A stretch of DNA of 64,000 nucleotides from Magnetococcus marinus MC-1 (GCF_000014865.1 NC_008576.1:4307001-4371000), one strand, 5' to 3'. Shown: positions 34,784 to 45,501, counted from the first letter of the stretch. Made by a program: numbers and translations. The notes: generated by a model not told the origin, from the letters alone.

Positions 34784-35749
34784 TTAGAACTCCATGCGTA
34801 AGTTGGCCAAGATGGAGTTTTGCGAAAACTTATTACGGCCCTGTTCGGTGCTGGCGGCGATCTCCGCAAACATGGTGTCAGAAAGATTAAAGCGCCCCCC
34901 CACGGTGAAGGATAACCCGCTATTATCATAGGCTGTACCGCCGGATTCATAGGAGAGGTCCCGCTCGATGGTCATGCCCGCATAGGGTTCCCATTTCTCC
35001 AGAAAGTAGCCCACTTCCACCGAACCAGAGATTTGCGAAAACGAACGGACGTTGGCGGCTACACCCGTTGCAGCCTCTTGATCTTCTTTGGAAAAGAAGT
35101 AAGAGAGACGCCCGCTCACGTCATAGTTACCGGTGTTTTGCACATAGTAGGTTGCATTACCACCAATGAACCAGCGCTCGGTATCAAAGCTAACCCCTGT
35201 GCTGCGGTCTTCGTTGACCCAGGAGTAACCCAACTCAGCGTCAAACACCCAGCTATCCCCATAAGCGTAAGCGACGTAGGGGGTGATGGTAAAGCTGTCA
35301 ATATCGTTGCGGGTGGTGGCGTTGGTAAATTTTTCGTTGACGTTTTCATAGGTCACGGCGGTACCAATGGCCAGATCGTTGTTGAGTTTTTTATCCACCC
35401 CCAGCGAAGTAACATACATGGAGGTTTTGGAGTTGGCCGTGTCGTCCTTGCTGTGCACATACTGGGCATCCATCCAGGCGGCCAGACCCTGACCTGTCAT
35501 ATCCCCGGTAGAGAGACCTGTACGTTCACCCTCAAATGCCGCCTGTTGTTGGGCGGGGGGGGTACGTTTGCTCACGGCTTTACCCACGTTACGAGAGACC
35601 ACCCGCAGCAAATGCTTGACCTCTTCCCGGGGAGAGATGACCTCATCGGTATACTCTTCCTCCTGGAAGGCCACGGCGGGTTGTGTCATCAACAGCAGGC
35701 CGGTGGTGGCCAGACTCAGGGTTAACAGGGATAGGTTTGAGCGTTTCAT
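34784..35749 (-). CDS. Outer-membrane beta-barrel protein (autotransporter beta-domain-like)
   Basis: The 321-residue protein starts at ATG 35749 (AGGAACGG upstream). A signal peptide spans about 1-28 (SLLTLSLATTGLLLMTQPAVA). After a charged linker the sequence alternates polar and aromatic residues in about twelve strands (MYVTSLGVDKKL, LAIGTAVTYENV, YVAYAYGDSWVFDAELGYSWV, WEPYAGMTIERDL), ending NLRMEF with the terminal Phe recognised by the BAM machinery. The family resembles the autotransporter beta domain, but no passenger is present. It has its own promoter and terminator. Confidence 0.82.
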   Translation of the reverse strand: MKRSNLSLLTLSLATTGLLLMTQPAVAFQEEEYTDEVISPREEVKHLLRVVSRNVGKAVSKRTPPAQQQAAFEGERTGLSTGDMTGQGLAAWMDAQYVHSKDDTANSKTSMYVTSLGVDKKLNNDLAIGTAVTYENVNEKFTNATTRNDIDSFTITPYVAYAYGDSWVFDAELGYSWVNEDRSTGVSFDTERWFIGGNATYYVQNTGNYDVSGRLSYFFSKEDQEAATGVAANVRSFSQISGSVEVGYFLEKWEPYAGMTIERDLSYESGGTAYDNSGLSFTVGGRFNLSDTMFAEIAASTEQGRNKFSQNSILANLRMEF

Positions 35750-36381
35750 GAGATCCGTTCCTAATGGGTATATGAAGGCAAAGTGCTCTAAACAAAACTT
35801 TCGACAATTTAACAAAGATTTAAAAATTTGTCAAAAAGACATTGAAAAAATCACTTTTCTACCTAACCTTTGTCTCTTTTTGTATCAATTGACCTATTTC
35901 ATGGATTCATTCAGGGTTTCATGATTTCTTTAGGATTATAATGGATTTTTTTACCTATGAAGCTTTTTTCTTATACTGTTTTGATCCAACGCCTCCGTTG
36001 TGATCATTTGAGATTAACCTCCAATAAAAACACCACGCTTTATGGTGGCTCAGCAAACCAACAGCATTGCTTGTTATTTTGTGGTGGATAAAAAGGTTCT
36101 TTGTTGATGTTTTTTTTTACTGAAGTGGGGCCAACCAGAGGCCCTGCATGAGGGTCGCCCCGTACCATTTGGAGGGCTTACCTACCGAGGGTGATTTCCT
36201 AAAGAGGGGGCTTTTTTAGGCATGAGCAGGTTGCCAAGCCTAGGTTAAGCCCATGGCATCCCCCAAACCGATCCGCACGTTAACCCATGGGCAAGGGGGG
36301 AGCATGGGTCTTCACCAAACCGCGCCCCACCCATCACTGGTGGAACGGCCCACTGCTCCAGCACCCTTGCCATGCCCTTTT
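35750..36381. other. AT-rich intergenic region between two minus-strand genes
   Basis: The 632-bp gap contains the promoter described above and, after 36100, GC-rich sequence with short inverted segments (for example GGTTAAGCCCATGG near 36242 and GTTAACCCATGGGC near 36279). No credible gene or clear tkt terminator was identified. Confidence 0.6.
35806..35834 (-). promoter_or_regulatory. Sigma-70-like promoter of the beta-barrel gene
   Basis: Minus strand: perfect -35 TTGACA (35829-35834), 17-bp spacer, TAAATT (35806-35811), about 55 bp upstream of the start codon, inside a very AT-rich stretch. Confidence 0.6.
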
Positions 36382-38349
36382 TTAACCCAGCAGCTCCTGG
36401 GCCTGGGCCACCACATTTTCCGTGGTAAAGCCGTAAACCTCCATTAAGGTATCACCAGGACCCGAGGCACCAAAGTTATCCAAACCGATAACCTCTCCCT
36501 CTAAGCCCACATATTTATACCAGCTCATGGTCGAACCCGCCTCCACCGCCAGACGTGTTGCCACCGCCGCCGGCAAGACCGACTCTTTATAGGCGGCATC
36601 CTGGACATCAAAGCGCTCCATACAGGGCATGGAGACCACCCGGACCTGGTGCCCTTTAGCGCTCAACTGCGCCGCCGCCGCCACCGCCAAACTCACCTCA
36701 CTACCACTGGCCAACAGGATAAGATCGGGCGTGCCTTGGCAATCCACCTTGATATATCCCCCACGCGCTACCCCTTCCATAACCCCTTCACCACCGCCCA
36801 ACTCGGGCAGCTCCTGACGGGTCAGAATCATTGCCGCAGGGGCCTTGTGGCAGAGGGTCCAGTGCCATGCTGCGCGGGTCTCCTCGCCATCGCACGGACG
36901 GAATACATTGAGCCCAGGGATGGCACGCAAACTGGCCACATGCTCCACCGGCTGGTGGGTCGGACCATCCTCCCCCACCCCAATGCTGTCATGGGTCAAC
37001 ACATAGGTCACCGGTAGATGCATAAGGGCAGAGAGACGAATCGCCCCACGCAGATAGTCGGAAAAGACCAAAAAGGTGCCCCCATAGGGGTGAAAGCCCC
37101 CATGCAACGCCAATCCGTTGAGTACCGCACCCATGGCGTGCTCCCGCACCCCAAAGTGCAAGGTACGCTCGGGAAAATGCTTCAGGGTGGTGTTGTTGGA
37201 GGGACCTAGATCGGCTGAACCCCCAATCAGACCCGGCAGATCCTGGGCAATGGCATTCAGACATTGACCCGAAGTGGAGCGGGTCGCCGCCGATGGTGCA
37301 AAGGTTAGCTCATCCAAAGAGCGATCCCAGCCATCGGTCAGCTCACCGGCCAGACGCTCCAACAACAGCTCAGTCTCGGTGGGAAAACGGCTCATATAAA
37401 TTTCGCGGGTGGCGTTCCACTCCGCTTCGGCCTCAGCCCCGCGCTTAACCATTTGCGCAAAGTGGCTTTGGGCCTCGTCAGGGAGATAAAAACGCGTCTC
37501 GGGCCATGCATAAACCTGACGGGTAGCGACCATATCCGCCCCCTTAATGGGGGAACCGTGGGTGGCGGCGGTACCCTGCTTGGGGCTGCCACGACCAATC
37601 ACCGTCTTAACCCGGATCAGCGAGGGGCGCTCTTCTTCTTGCTGAGCCTGAAGAATCGCCGCCTCAATGGCATCCAGATCCTCACCATCCTCAACCGTGA
37701 GCACCTGCCACTCGGCCGCCTCAAAGCGGGTGGTGACATCCTCGGTAAAGGCAATCTCCGTACTGCCCTCGATGGAGATGCCATTATCATCATACAGATA
37801 GATTAACTTACCCAGGCAGAGGTTGCCCGCCATAGCCGCCGCTTCATAGGTAATGCCTTCCATTAGGTCGCCATCACCGACAATGCCATAGGTAAAGTGG
37901 TCGACAATGGGATGAAACTCCGCGCGGTTGACCTGCTGCGCCAGATGCCGCTCTGCCAAAGCCATCCCCACCCCCATGGCGAACCCCTGACCCAAGGGGC
38001 CTGTGGTACACTCCACCCCTGGGGTGTGACCATATTCGGGGTGACCGGGGGTCTTGCTGCCATATTGGCGGAAATTTTTCAGCTCATCCAAGCTCACATC
38101 ATAACCGCTGGTGTGCAGCAGCGCGTAGAGCAGCGCCGAACCATGCCCTGCCGAGAGGATAAAGCGGTCACGGTCGGGCCAAAGGGGATTTTTGGGGTTA
38201 TGCCGCATAATCCGCGACCATAACACATAGGCCATAGGCGCTGCCCCCAGTGGCAAACCCGGGTGCCCGGAATTGGCAGCCTCAATGGCATCCACCGACA
38301 ACATGCGAAGGGTATTAATACAGAGACGATCCAGATCCGACGTGCTCAT
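36382..38349 (-). CDS. tkt: Transketolase
   Basis: The start ATG 38349 gives [31 protein letters not shown], the standard N-terminus, and 655 residues. Thiamine diphosphate binding is visible as [20 protein letters not shown], with [22 protein letters not shown] and [17 protein letters not shown]. The enzyme links the pentose phosphate and glycolytic pools and works in carbon fixation in autotrophs. No Calvin-cycle or other pentose phosphate gene is adjacent. The open frame runs to 38538 upstream without motif support. Confidence 0.97.
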   Translation of the reverse strand: MSTSDLDRLCINTLRMLSVDAIEAANSGHPGLPLGAAPMAYVLWSRIMRHNPKNPLWPDRDRFILSAGHGSALLYALLHTSGYDVSLDELKNFRQYGSKTPGHPEYGHTPGVECTTGPLGQGFAMGVGMALAERHLAQQVNRAEFHPIVDHFTYGIVGDGDLMEGITYEAAAMAGNLCLGKLIYLYDDNGISIEGSTEIAFTEDVTTRFEAAEWQVLTVEDGEDLDAIEAAILQAQQEEERPSLIRVKTVIGRGSPKQGTAATHGSPIKGADMVATRQVYAWPETRFYLPDEAQSHFAQMVKRGAEAEAEWNATREIYMSRFPTETELLLERLAGELTDGWDRSLDELTFAPSAATRSTSGQCLNAIAQDLPGLIGGSADLGPSNNTTLKHFPERTLHFGVREHAMGAVLNGLALHGGFHPYGGTFLVFSDYLRGAIRLSALMHLPVTYVLTHDSIGVGEDGPTHQPVEHVASLRAIPGLNVFRPCDGEETRAAWHWTLCHKAPAAMILTRQELPELGGGEGVMEGVARGGYIKVDCQGTPDLILLASGSEVSLAVAAAAQLSAKGHQVRVVSMPCMERFDVQDAAYKESVLPAAVATRLAVEAGSTMSWYKYVGLEGEVIGLDNFGASGPGDTLMEVYGFTTENVVAQAQELLG

Positions 38350-38915
38350 AATGTAAATTTCCGTAGTTTGGCATGGGGAGAGGGCACAGGGGCCAGGGAG
38401 AGCGTGGATCCAACCCAGGGGTGTTCCAATGCTTGTAAACAAGCGCTCATGACCATGCAGCAGGCGAGGTGAGCTCGAAGGGGCAGCATGTAAAAGAGTC
38501 CCATGGGCTGGTTTCCGGGAGGCCCTATTAAGCAACAAAATCGACCGAATGACAAGCGCTAACTAACCCTTTACCATGGCTTGCCCCCCCTTAGCTCAAC
38601 TTGAGCAGCAAACCTACCAATTTGCATATCTTTTTGCCATAAAGGTGTGGGTTAAAACCTCTCCGGTTTCGCCCCATAGGGATCTCTGAACGGGGGGGGG
38701 ACAGGGGGAGAATCGCACCGGTCATGGCACCGATTATCAACCGCTCTGCACTGTCATAAGCTGGCCCAGCGACCACTCATCGGCGGCATAGTGCCATCTG
38801 CACGCCCATCGGGGCCACACCAGCCGCCCCCCAACAGACCCAGCCCACCCCTTATGACGCAGATCCCGAGCACGTCATGACCATCCCTTTACCTTGCAGG
38901 CGGCTTCACCTAACC
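38350..38915. other. Intergenic region before tkt
   Basis: 566 bp with no gene I can support. It must hold the tkt promoter. A short palindrome GCTCAACTTGAGC (38593-38605) and a run of nine or more G residues (near 38692-38700) are the only marked features. Confidence 0.5.
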
Positions 38916-39065
38916 CTATTGGGAGCTTGGTGCCTTTGCCCGGTGGGCTTGGCGCTGCGCCCGCCATTGCCGCAGACGCATCCACAGCAAACCCACCACA
39001 AACAGCAGCAAAAAGAGGGCACTGGCCCCAGCAAACAGCACCTGCAACAGGGTAAACATATCCAT
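38916..39065 (-). CDS. 49-residue single-helix membrane protein coupled to arsS
   Basis: ATG 39065 overlaps the stop codon of the radical SAM gene (TGATG), strong evidence of translational coupling. The product has one hydrophobic helix at about residues 7-30 (QVLFAGASALFLLLFVVGLLWM) followed by a basic tail (RLRQWRAQRQAHRAK). It is too small to name. A membrane adaptor or subunit for the ArsS pathway is an inference from position only. Confidence 0.6.
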   Translation of the reverse strand: MDMFTLLQVLFAGASALFLLLFVVGLLWMRLRQWRAQRQAHRAKAPSSQ

Positions 39066-40021
39066 CAAACCAACGCTCCACCGCACGATGAACCGCACCC
39101 GGCCGTGCAGCCCAGGCAGTGCTGTTCAATAACCACCCGGCGACTGCGTAGCGTGGCCACGGTCACCTCGCCCAACCGCGCCCCGCCCGACACACGGGCA
39201 GGCAGATCGAGGGCAAGATTAAAATCGCAATCAAACAGCACACCATCCCAGCGCACACTCACCTGATGACGACACATCAAGCCTGCCACGGTGGCTGGGT
39301 TAAAGGATGCTTGCAGCAAACCCCAATAAGCTTGCTCCTGGCCCTCCCGGCGCAAGTCGGCGCGAAACCGCCCAATGGGCATATTGGTCAACGTTAAGAG
39401 CTGGTCAAAGGTAATGCCATACTGTTGCCACATCGCCTTTTTATAGGCCTCTTCAAGGCTACTTTGGGGCGGCGGCAGGTGGGCACCGCCCGGATTGTAG
39501 ACCAAGTTTAGGGGAACCCCTCCGGCCACCCCATAACCCAATTGGTTGAGCCGTTGCAGGGCGGCGATGGACGCCTGGTAGACCCCATCGCCCCGCTGTT
39601 GATCCACATTTTCCTGCACATAACAGGGCATAGAGCCCACCAGCACCACCCCGTGATCCCGCAACCAGGGGGCCATGGCGTGCCAGTCGGGGTCCCGATG
39701 CAGCGTCAGGTTGGTGCGTAGTTGCACCGCCACATCCCTCGCCCGCAGCGCTTGTATAAAGGGCTGAATATGGGCGTTCATTTCTGGCGCACCGCCGGTA
39801 ATATCCACCTGTTTACAGCCGCTTTGGGTGATCAACGCCAGCACCTGCTGCATCACCGCCCAGCTCATCTGCTCCGTACGCTGGGGAGCAGCCCCCACAT
39901 GGCAGTGACGGCACTGTAGATTGCAAGTCAAACCCACATTCACCTGAATGAGGCTGAGTGACGCCGCCTCCATAACCGGTGTGCCGGTATGCTGCTGCAA
40001 GGCTGTGGCAAATAGATTCAT
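39065..40021 (-). CDS. arsS: ArsS-like radical SAM protein (arsenosugar biosynthesis family)
   Basis: The 318-residue protein has the radical SAM cluster CNLQCRHCH (Cys33, Cys37, Cys40), the GGAPEMN glycine motif, and a Cys-rich C-terminus HCLGCTAGCGSSCGG that marks the DUF3641-type ArsS/SeCys radical SAM subfamily. PLNLVYNPGGAHLPPPQSSLE and NMPIGRF are shared with ArsS proteins. Family members build arsenosugars (or related thiol/selenium chemistry) from SAM. The usual ArsM methyltransferase is not adjacent, so the arsenic role is inferred from family alone. The next gene overlaps its stop. Confidence 0.85.
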   Translation of the reverse strand: MNLFATALQQHTGTPVMEAASLSLIQVNVGLTCNLQCRHCHVGAAPQRTEQMSWAVMQQVLALITQSGCKQVDITGGAPEMNAHIQPFIQALRARDVAVQLRTNLTLHRDPDWHAMAPWLRDHGVVLVGSMPCYVQENVDQQRGDGVYQASIAALQRLNQLGYGVAGGVPLNLVYNPGGAHLPPPQSSLEEAYKKAMWQQYGITFDQLLTLTNMPIGRFRADLRREGQEQAYWGLLQASFNPATVAGLMCRHQVSVRWDGVLFDCDFNLALDLPARVSGGARLGEVTVATLRSRRVVIEQHCLGCTAGCGSSCGGALV

Positions 40022-40209
40022 TGCTGCGCTCTTGGTGGTTGGCTGGGGTTAGGGGGTTGCAGAGGTAGCACCTATCCCACTCAAGCAGAGGTTGCTCATC
40101 TTGCAGGTTAACCTCCATACCGAAGGCTCATCCCGGTTTAAGTTGGGTGCCTATACCCCGGTTTTCGTGTGCAACCCTGCATTGTGTTGGGTCACAAGCA
40201 CTGCTGCAC

Positions 40210-41058
40210 TTAGGAGACCCTGATTTGCATCCAATCCAAAAAGGCGGTGGGGGCCACCCGTTTGAGGACGCTAAACAGATAGGTTGGCATGGTAACGGGG
40301 TAACGCCGACGGGGCCGGTCACTCTCCAGTGCATGAATCACCCGCTTGAGCACCGCCTCGGGTGGTAGCTTATAGGCTGCATGCTGCTGATCGAGCAAAC
40401 GGGGAAGCTGCTGGACATAGTGTTCACGATGGGTGCTGTGTTGGGGATCAATCCAACGTTCAAACGCCTGCAACGCATTGGCATTAATGCGGCTGTGAAT
40501 GGGTCCTGGTTCAATTAAGCTCAGGTAAATGCCACTCCCATGCAGCTCCAAGCGCAGGGTATCACTCAACCCCTCTAACGCAAACTTGGTCGCATTGTAG
40601 GCCCCGCGATATTTCAGCGCGGTAAAACCAAGTACCGAGCTGTTTTGAATGATACGCCCATACCCTTGCGCACGCATAATGGGCAAGACCCGCACGGTCA
40701 GATCGTGCCAACCAAAGAGATTGGTCTCAAAGGATGCGGTTAAACAGGCTCGACTGAGATCCTCCACCGCGCCGGGCTGGGCATAAGCCCCGTTATTAAA
40801 AAGCGCATAGAGCTTACCTTCGGTGCGGTAAAGCACGGCCTCTAGGGCGTTCGCAATGGTGTCAGAATCGGTGAGATCCAGGAGATAGGACTCAAATCCC
40901 TCACTCATCAGCCGTTGCACATCGGCCTCTTGGCGAGCGGTGGCAAACACCCGGTAGCCACGCTCACGCAGGCCATGGGCCACACAGGCACCGATACCGC
41001 TGGAACAACCTGTAATTAAAACCGATCGCTGGGAGCGTTCCTTTGAGGGCATAGACAT
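40210..41058 (-). CDS. Short-chain dehydrogenase/reductase
   Basis: The 282-residue protein has the classical SDR pattern: TGCSSGIG cofactor loop at about 17-24, NNGAYAQPG (NNAG variant), the catalytic Ser in NSSVLGF, and YNATK (YxxxK) at about 154-158. The C-terminal part (DQQHAAYKLPPEAVLKRVIHALES) resembles retinol-dehydrogenase-like SDRs. The substrate is unknown. It lies upstream of arsS on the same strand, with a 188-bp gap. Confidence 0.9.
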   Translation of the reverse strand: MSMPSKERSQRSVLITGCSSGIGACVAHGLRERGYRVFATARQEADVQRLMSEGFESYLLDLTDSDTIANALEAVLYRTEGKLYALFNNGAYAQPGAVEDLSRACLTASFETNLFGWHDLTVRVLPIMRAQGYGRIIQNSSVLGFTALKYRGAYNATKFALEGLSDTLRLELHGSGIYLSLIEPGPIHSRINANALQAFERWIDPQHSTHREHYVQQLPRLLDQQHAAYKLPPEAVLKRVIHALESDRPRRRYPVTMPTYLFSVLKRVAPTAFLDWMQIRVS

Positions 41059-41105
41059 AACAGGCTCCTATGGGTAAAAGAGAGCCTGAGTATATCAGAA
41101 TATGA

Positions 41106-41414
41106 TTATAAAGAGGAGGTTGTTTCACCCTCTTGCAAGCTCCTCAGAATCTCCTGCACCATCGGGTCATCCTGCTCGGGCAGCAGATCCCAGCGGGTTA
41201 CACGTTGCAGATCCTCTTTAAAGAGCTCCTGCATAAATAGGCGATCCAGGTGCATCTTCATCTCCTGCTGGGTGATAATGGGCAGCGGCGCACGTACAGA
41301 GATGCTCTGTGTATCCTGCCTGGGCACGCTCTCCACGGCTTGGCTGCCGCTCGCGCTGGGTGAAGAAGAGGCCAGCAGGCTTGACCCTGACGAAGGTTGC
41401 AACTCAATCAACAT
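41106..41414 (-). CDS. Hypothetical protein, Ser-rich N-terminus with a helical C-terminal half
   Basis: The 102-residue product follows AAGGAG at 8 nt, so translation is likely. Residues 6-40 are Ser/Ala-rich and probably unstructured; residues 48-100 are helical (QQEMKMHLDRLFMQELFKEDLQRVTRW). I do not recognise a family. The start lies 145 bp from the divergent ClC gene. Confidence 0.65.
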   Translation of the reverse strand: MLIELQPSSGSSLLASSSPSASGSQAVESVPRQDTQSISVRAPLPIITQQEMKMHLDRLFMQELFKEDLQRVTRWDLLPEQDDPMVQEILRSLQEGETTSSL

Positions 41415-41559
41415 ATTCAGAACTCCTTTTTTGCCTCGCCGGTGTGGTTTCTTGGCAAAATGGCCCTTTAATGGTTGTGGCTCTAGCGGGCCTTACACTA
41501 CACTCACGGGGAGCTGCTTATCTTATTCATCGGCACCCACACCGGATCGCTTGAGCACA

Positions 41560-43308
41560 ATGCTTACTTATTTAAACCGCCTTGGGGTTAACGAACATAT
41601 TATCCTCTCTGCCATCGCCATTATCATCGGCGTCATGGTGGGTTATGGGGCCATTTTGTTTCGTACATTGATCGAGGGATTTCAACACCTTTTCTTCGGC
41701 AGTAGCGCCGAAGATATGGTACAGGTCATCTCTGGTCTACAGTGGTGGCATGTGATCCTGGCCCCCATGCTGGGTGGGGCTATTGTGGGCCCGTTGGTTC
41801 ACTTTGTTTTCCCTGGCTCCCGGGGTCATGGTGTGCCCGAGGTGATGGCGGCGGTGGCCTTGCACGGTGCCAAAATGAACCTGAAGGATGGCATCGGCAA
41901 AATGTTTGCCTGCTCCATCTCCATCGGCTCCGGTGGCTCCGTAGGCCGGGAGGGTCCCGTGGTGCATCTGGGCGCAACCCTCGCCTCTTGGTTTGGTAAG
42001 CAGCTCAACATGTCCACCAAACATATGCGTACCATGGTGGGATGTGGCGCGGCGGCGGGCATTGCGGCCTCCTTTAATGCCCCTATCGCCGGGGTTATGT
42101 TTGCCCTGGAGGTGATCTTGGCCGATTATGCCCTTGCCACCTTCTCCCCCATCGTGCTCTCATCGGTGATCGCCACCGTCATTGCCCGTCTGCACTTGGG
42201 CGATTTCCCCGCTTTTATCGTACCCCACTACACCCTGGTTTCTGCCTGGGAGATCCCCGCCTACGTGGGGTTGGGGCTGGTATGCGGCTTGACCGGCATT
42301 CTGTTTATGCACACCCTGTTTAAAGCCGAGGATGTCATCGGCAAAATCGCCGTTCCCCGCTGGATCAAACCCATGTTTGGCGGCATGCTGTTGGGACTTA
42401 TTGCCCTCCAGTTTCCGCAGATCATGGGCGTTGGCTACGACACCATGAACAAAGCCTTGTTGGAACAGATGATCGGCCCAACCATGTTGATGCTGGTGTT
42501 CGTCAAAATTCTCGCTACCTCCCTGACCCTGGGTAGCGGCTTCTCGGGGGGGGTGTTCACCCCCAGTCTGTTTTTGGGCGCGATGGTGGGAGGGGCTTTT
42601 GGCACCTATGCCCACGCCCTCTTTCCAGCCATCTCCGCCGGTCCAGGTGCCTACACCCTGGTGGGCATGGGTGCCATGGCCGCCGCCGTCTTGGGCGCAC
42701 CCATCGCCTCTATTTTGATCCTGTTTGAACTGACCGGTGACTACCGTATCATGCTGGCATTAATGGTGGCCTCCATCGTGGCTACCCTGCTTATTAACCA
42801 AGTCTATCGCGATTCGGTCTACACCAAAGCCTTACGTACTAAAAATATTGATCTCTGGTCCGGACGAGAATCGGGACTGCTGCGCCATATTCCCGTGAGC
42901 GCCATCATGAAACGCACCTTCGAAATGATCCCCGACAGCATGAATATTCGCGATCTTAAAGAGAAAATACATCGCACGCAGGAGGAGAATTTTCTGGTGG
43001 TCAATGAGCAAGGCGATCTAAAAGGTATTGTCTCCTTTCAGGATATCCGTGGGGTGGCCTTTGAGCAGGGGTTAGAGGATTTGGTGCTGGTGCGCGATAT
43101 TGCCACCCGTGAATTGATCACCGTTACCCCCAGCGATAACCTTTATGATGCCTTCCGCCGCATGGGGTCGGGCAATGTGGAACAGTTACCTGTGGTGAGT
43201 GAGGATAACCGCTCGCAGGTGCTGGGCATTATCACCAACCATGATGTCATCCAAGCCTACAACCAAGCCCTGCTGGAGCGTGAAGCCGAACGGGAACTCA
43301 ACCGCTAA
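41560..43308 (+). CDS. ClC-type chloride channel/antiporter with tandem CBS domains
   Basis: The start ATG 41560 gives MLTYLNRLGVNEHIILSAIAI and 582 residues; the frame is open upstream to 41272 but that stretch overlaps the divergent gene. ClC landmarks are GSGGSVGREGPVVHLGATLA (with the gating glutamate in GREGP), GAAAGIAASFNAPIAGVMFALEV, and GSGFSGGVFTPSLFLGAMVGGAFG. After residue about 440 two CBS domains follow (SAIMKRTFEMIPDSMNIRD; ELITVTPSDNLYDAFRRMGSGNVEQLPVV), which commonly bind adenine nucleotides. It moves chloride across the inner membrane. Confidence 0.95.
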   Translation: MLTYLNRLGVNEHIILSAIAIIIGVMVGYGAILFRTLIEGFQHLFFGSSAEDMVQVISGLQWWHVILAPMLGGAIVGPLVHFVFPGSRGHGVPEVMAAVALHGAKMNLKDGIGKMFACSISIGSGGSVGREGPVVHLGATLASWFGKQLNMSTKHMRTMVGCGAAAGIAASFNAPIAGVMFALEVILADYALATFSPIVLSSVIATVIARLHLGDFPAFIVPHYTLVSAWEIPAYVGLGLVCGLTGILFMHTLFKAEDVIGKIAVPRWIKPMFGGMLLGLIALQFPQIMGVGYDTMNKALLEQMIGPTMLMLVFVKILATSLTLGSGFSGGVFTPSLFLGAMVGGAFGTYAHALFPAISAGPGAYTLVGMGAMAAAVLGAPIASILILFELTGDYRIMLALMVASIVATLLINQVYRDSVYTKALRTKNIDLWSGRESGLLRHIPVSAIMKRTFEMIPDSMNIRDLKEKIHRTQEENFLVVNEQGDLKGIVSFQDIRGVAFEQGLEDLVLVRDIATRELITVTPSDNLYDAFRRMGSGNVEQLPVVSEDNRSQVLGIITNHDVIQAYNQALLEREAERELNR

Positions 43309-43410
43309 TCGCCCACCTTGCCCTAGCCTATCCATAAACACAAAGGGCGGCTGCCCGCCAGCGTGGGCAACCCCCTTTCACACCTTCCGCCACCGCGAGT
43401 CTGTTCAGCC

Positions 43411-45432
43411 ATGGATCATCCCACACTGCATCATCTCAACGCCCCCCAGCGGCAAGCCGTTACCACCCTGGACGGCCCCCTCATGGTCTTGGCCGGGGCA
43501 GGATCGGGCAAAACACGGGTATTGACCCGACGTCTGGCCTGGATTATCCAACAGCAACAGGCCTCCCCTGAAGAGGTGCTGGCGGTGACCTTTACCAATA
43601 AGGCCGCCAAAGAGATGCGGAACCGGGTTCAGGCGTTACTGGGTTTGGATGCCCCCGCCCAGGCCCACCGCTTCTGGATTGGTACCTTCCACGGCATGAG
43701 CGCCCGCATGCTGCGCCAATACGCCGACCGCCTTGGCTTTGAGCGGGACTTTACCATTCTTGACAGCAGCGACCAGGAGCGCCTATTTAAACGGCTCTGT
43801 GAAGAGTTGGGCTTTGCCGATGCCTACTGGACCCCCAAGCGCCTAACCCACACCATTGGACGCTGGAAAGATGATGGCATTCGCCCCCAGGATTTAACCG
43901 ATCGGGAGATCCGTAAAGCGTGGGAACGGGCGCGTATTCAACAGATGTACGAACGCTACCAGCAAGCACTGCTGCAAAGCAATGCCATGGATTTTGGCGA
44001 TCTGCTGCTGCACTGTCTGCAATTGTGGCAACAGGAACCGGCCATCTTGGCGGCCTTTCAGCAGCGCTTTCGCTATCTGTTGGTGGATGAGTATCAAGAT
44101 ACCAACCATGTTCAATACCGCTGGATCTGCGCTCTATCAGGGTTGCACCAAAACCTCTGTGTGGTGGGGGATGATGACCAATCCATCTACAGTTGGCGGG
44201 GGGCACGTATTGAAAACATTCTCAAGTTTGAAGAGGATTTCCCTCAAACCAAGATTATTCGTTTGGAACAAAACTATCGCTCCAGTGGCAATATCCTTAA
44301 AGCCGCCAGCGGCCTGATCAACCACAACAAGGGCCGCATGGAAAAACAGCTCTGGACCGAAGATGCCCAAGGCGATGCCATTCACTTCTACCAAGCGGAG
44401 AATGATGAGGATGAGGCACGCTTTGTGGCCTCGGAAATTCTCACCCTCTGCCCCGCTGGGGATTATCAACAGGCGGCTATTCTGGTGCGAACCGCTCGCC
44501 AGACCCGCTCCCTGGAAGAGGGTTTGATGCGGGCGGGTATTCCTTATCAGGTGGTGGGGGGGCTGCGCTTTTTGGATCGCGCCGAGGTGCGCGATGCCTT
44601 GGCCTATCTGCGGGTGGTGGCCTCTAACCGGGATGATGTGGCCTTTGAGCGGGTTATCAATCTCCCCAAGCGTGGCATTGGCCCAGGTGCCCTGCAATCC
44701 CTGCGGGAGATTGCCAGCCAGGAGCGCTGCTCTTTGCTGCATGCGGCCCGCTTTGCGGTCGAGAGCAACACCATGAAGGGGGCTGCGGCCAAGGGTTTGG
44801 CAGCTTTTATTCAGCTCATTGAGCACGCTCGCAGCATGCTCGCCGACGATATAACCCCCGCTGAGATGCTCACCAAACTGTTGGCCCTAAGTGGCTACCG
44901 GGATTATGTACGGGATCTGGAAAAGGGCAACGACCGTATCGACAACCTGGACGAACTGCGTAATGCCCTGGCCCGCACTGAGAGTTTGCAACTATTTTTG
45001 GAAGAGGTTGCCCTTGCCACCGACCTCCAGGATGGCGGACCAGTTGCCAATCGGGTGGTGATCTCCACCCTGCATGCCGCCAAGGGGTTGGAGTTTCCCT
45101 GGGTGTTTCTGGTGGGGGTCGAAGAGGATGTTATGCCCCATAAACTGGCCCTCACCGAACAGCCGGAGATCGGCTTAGAGGAGGAGCGGCGCTTGGCCTA
45201 CGTTGGCATGACCCGCGCCAAACAGCGGCTTTATCTCACCATGGCGCGTCGTCGATGGCTCTTTAATAAACCGGTTATGCCAATTAAGTCCCGTTTTTTA
45301 AAGGAGCTTCCTCAAGAAATTTTAGAGGATCGTGGTTTTCGTGTGAGCAGCCGACGCGGTGCCACAGGCAGCTTGGCGGGCCTGCCCGGTGGATCATTGC
45401 ACCACCAGAAGGTGCGCTTTCCGTTACGTTAA
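43411..45432 (+). CDS. UvrD/Rep-family DNA helicase
   Basis: Helicase motifs are in order: motif I LAGAGSGKTRVLTRR, Ia VTFTNKAAKEMRNR, II LLVDEYQDTN, III GDDDQSIYSWRGA, IV RLEQNYRSSGNIL, V VVISTLHAAKGLEFPWVFLVG, VI AYVGMTRAKQRLYLT. SF1A 3'-5' helicases of this kind (UvrD, Rep, PcrA) act in nucleotide excision repair and replication. I prefer ATG 43411 (673 residues, MDHPTLHHLNAPQ); GTG 43363 in frame is possible. No clear ribosome site precedes either. Confidence 0.95.
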   Translation: MDHPTLHHLNAPQRQAVTTLDGPLMVLAGAGSGKTRVLTRRLAWIIQQQQASPEEVLAVTFTNKAAKEMRNRVQALLGLDAPAQAHRFWIGTFHGMSARMLRQYADRLGFERDFTILDSSDQERLFKRLCEELGFADAYWTPKRLTHTIGRWKDDGIRPQDLTDREIRKAWERARIQQMYERYQQALLQSNAMDFGDLLLHCLQLWQQEPAILAAFQQRFRYLLVDEYQDTNHVQYRWICALSGLHQNLCVVGDDDQSIYSWRGARIENILKFEEDFPQTKIIRLEQNYRSSGNILKAASGLINHNKGRMEKQLWTEDAQGDAIHFYQAENDEDEARFVASEILTLCPAGDYQQAAILVRTARQTRSLEEGLMRAGIPYQVVGGLRFLDRAEVRDALAYLRVVASNRDDVAFERVINLPKRGIGPGALQSLREIASQERCSLLHAARFAVESNTMKGAAAKGLAAFIQLIEHARSMLADDITPAEMLTKLLALSGYRDYVRDLEKGNDRIDNLDELRNALARTESLQLFLEEVALATDLQDGGPVANRVVISTLHAAKGLEFPWVFLVGVEEDVMPHKLALTEQPEIGLEEERRLAYVGMTRAKQRLYLTMARRRWLFNKPVMPIKSRFLKELPQEILEDRGFRVSSRRGATGSLAGLPGGSLHHQKVRFPLR

Positions 45433-45501
45433 GCCGGTACGAATAGCAGGCTCTGGGGGGCGGGTGGCCCCCCACTACATTGAATGAGGCGTGTAACATC
45501 C

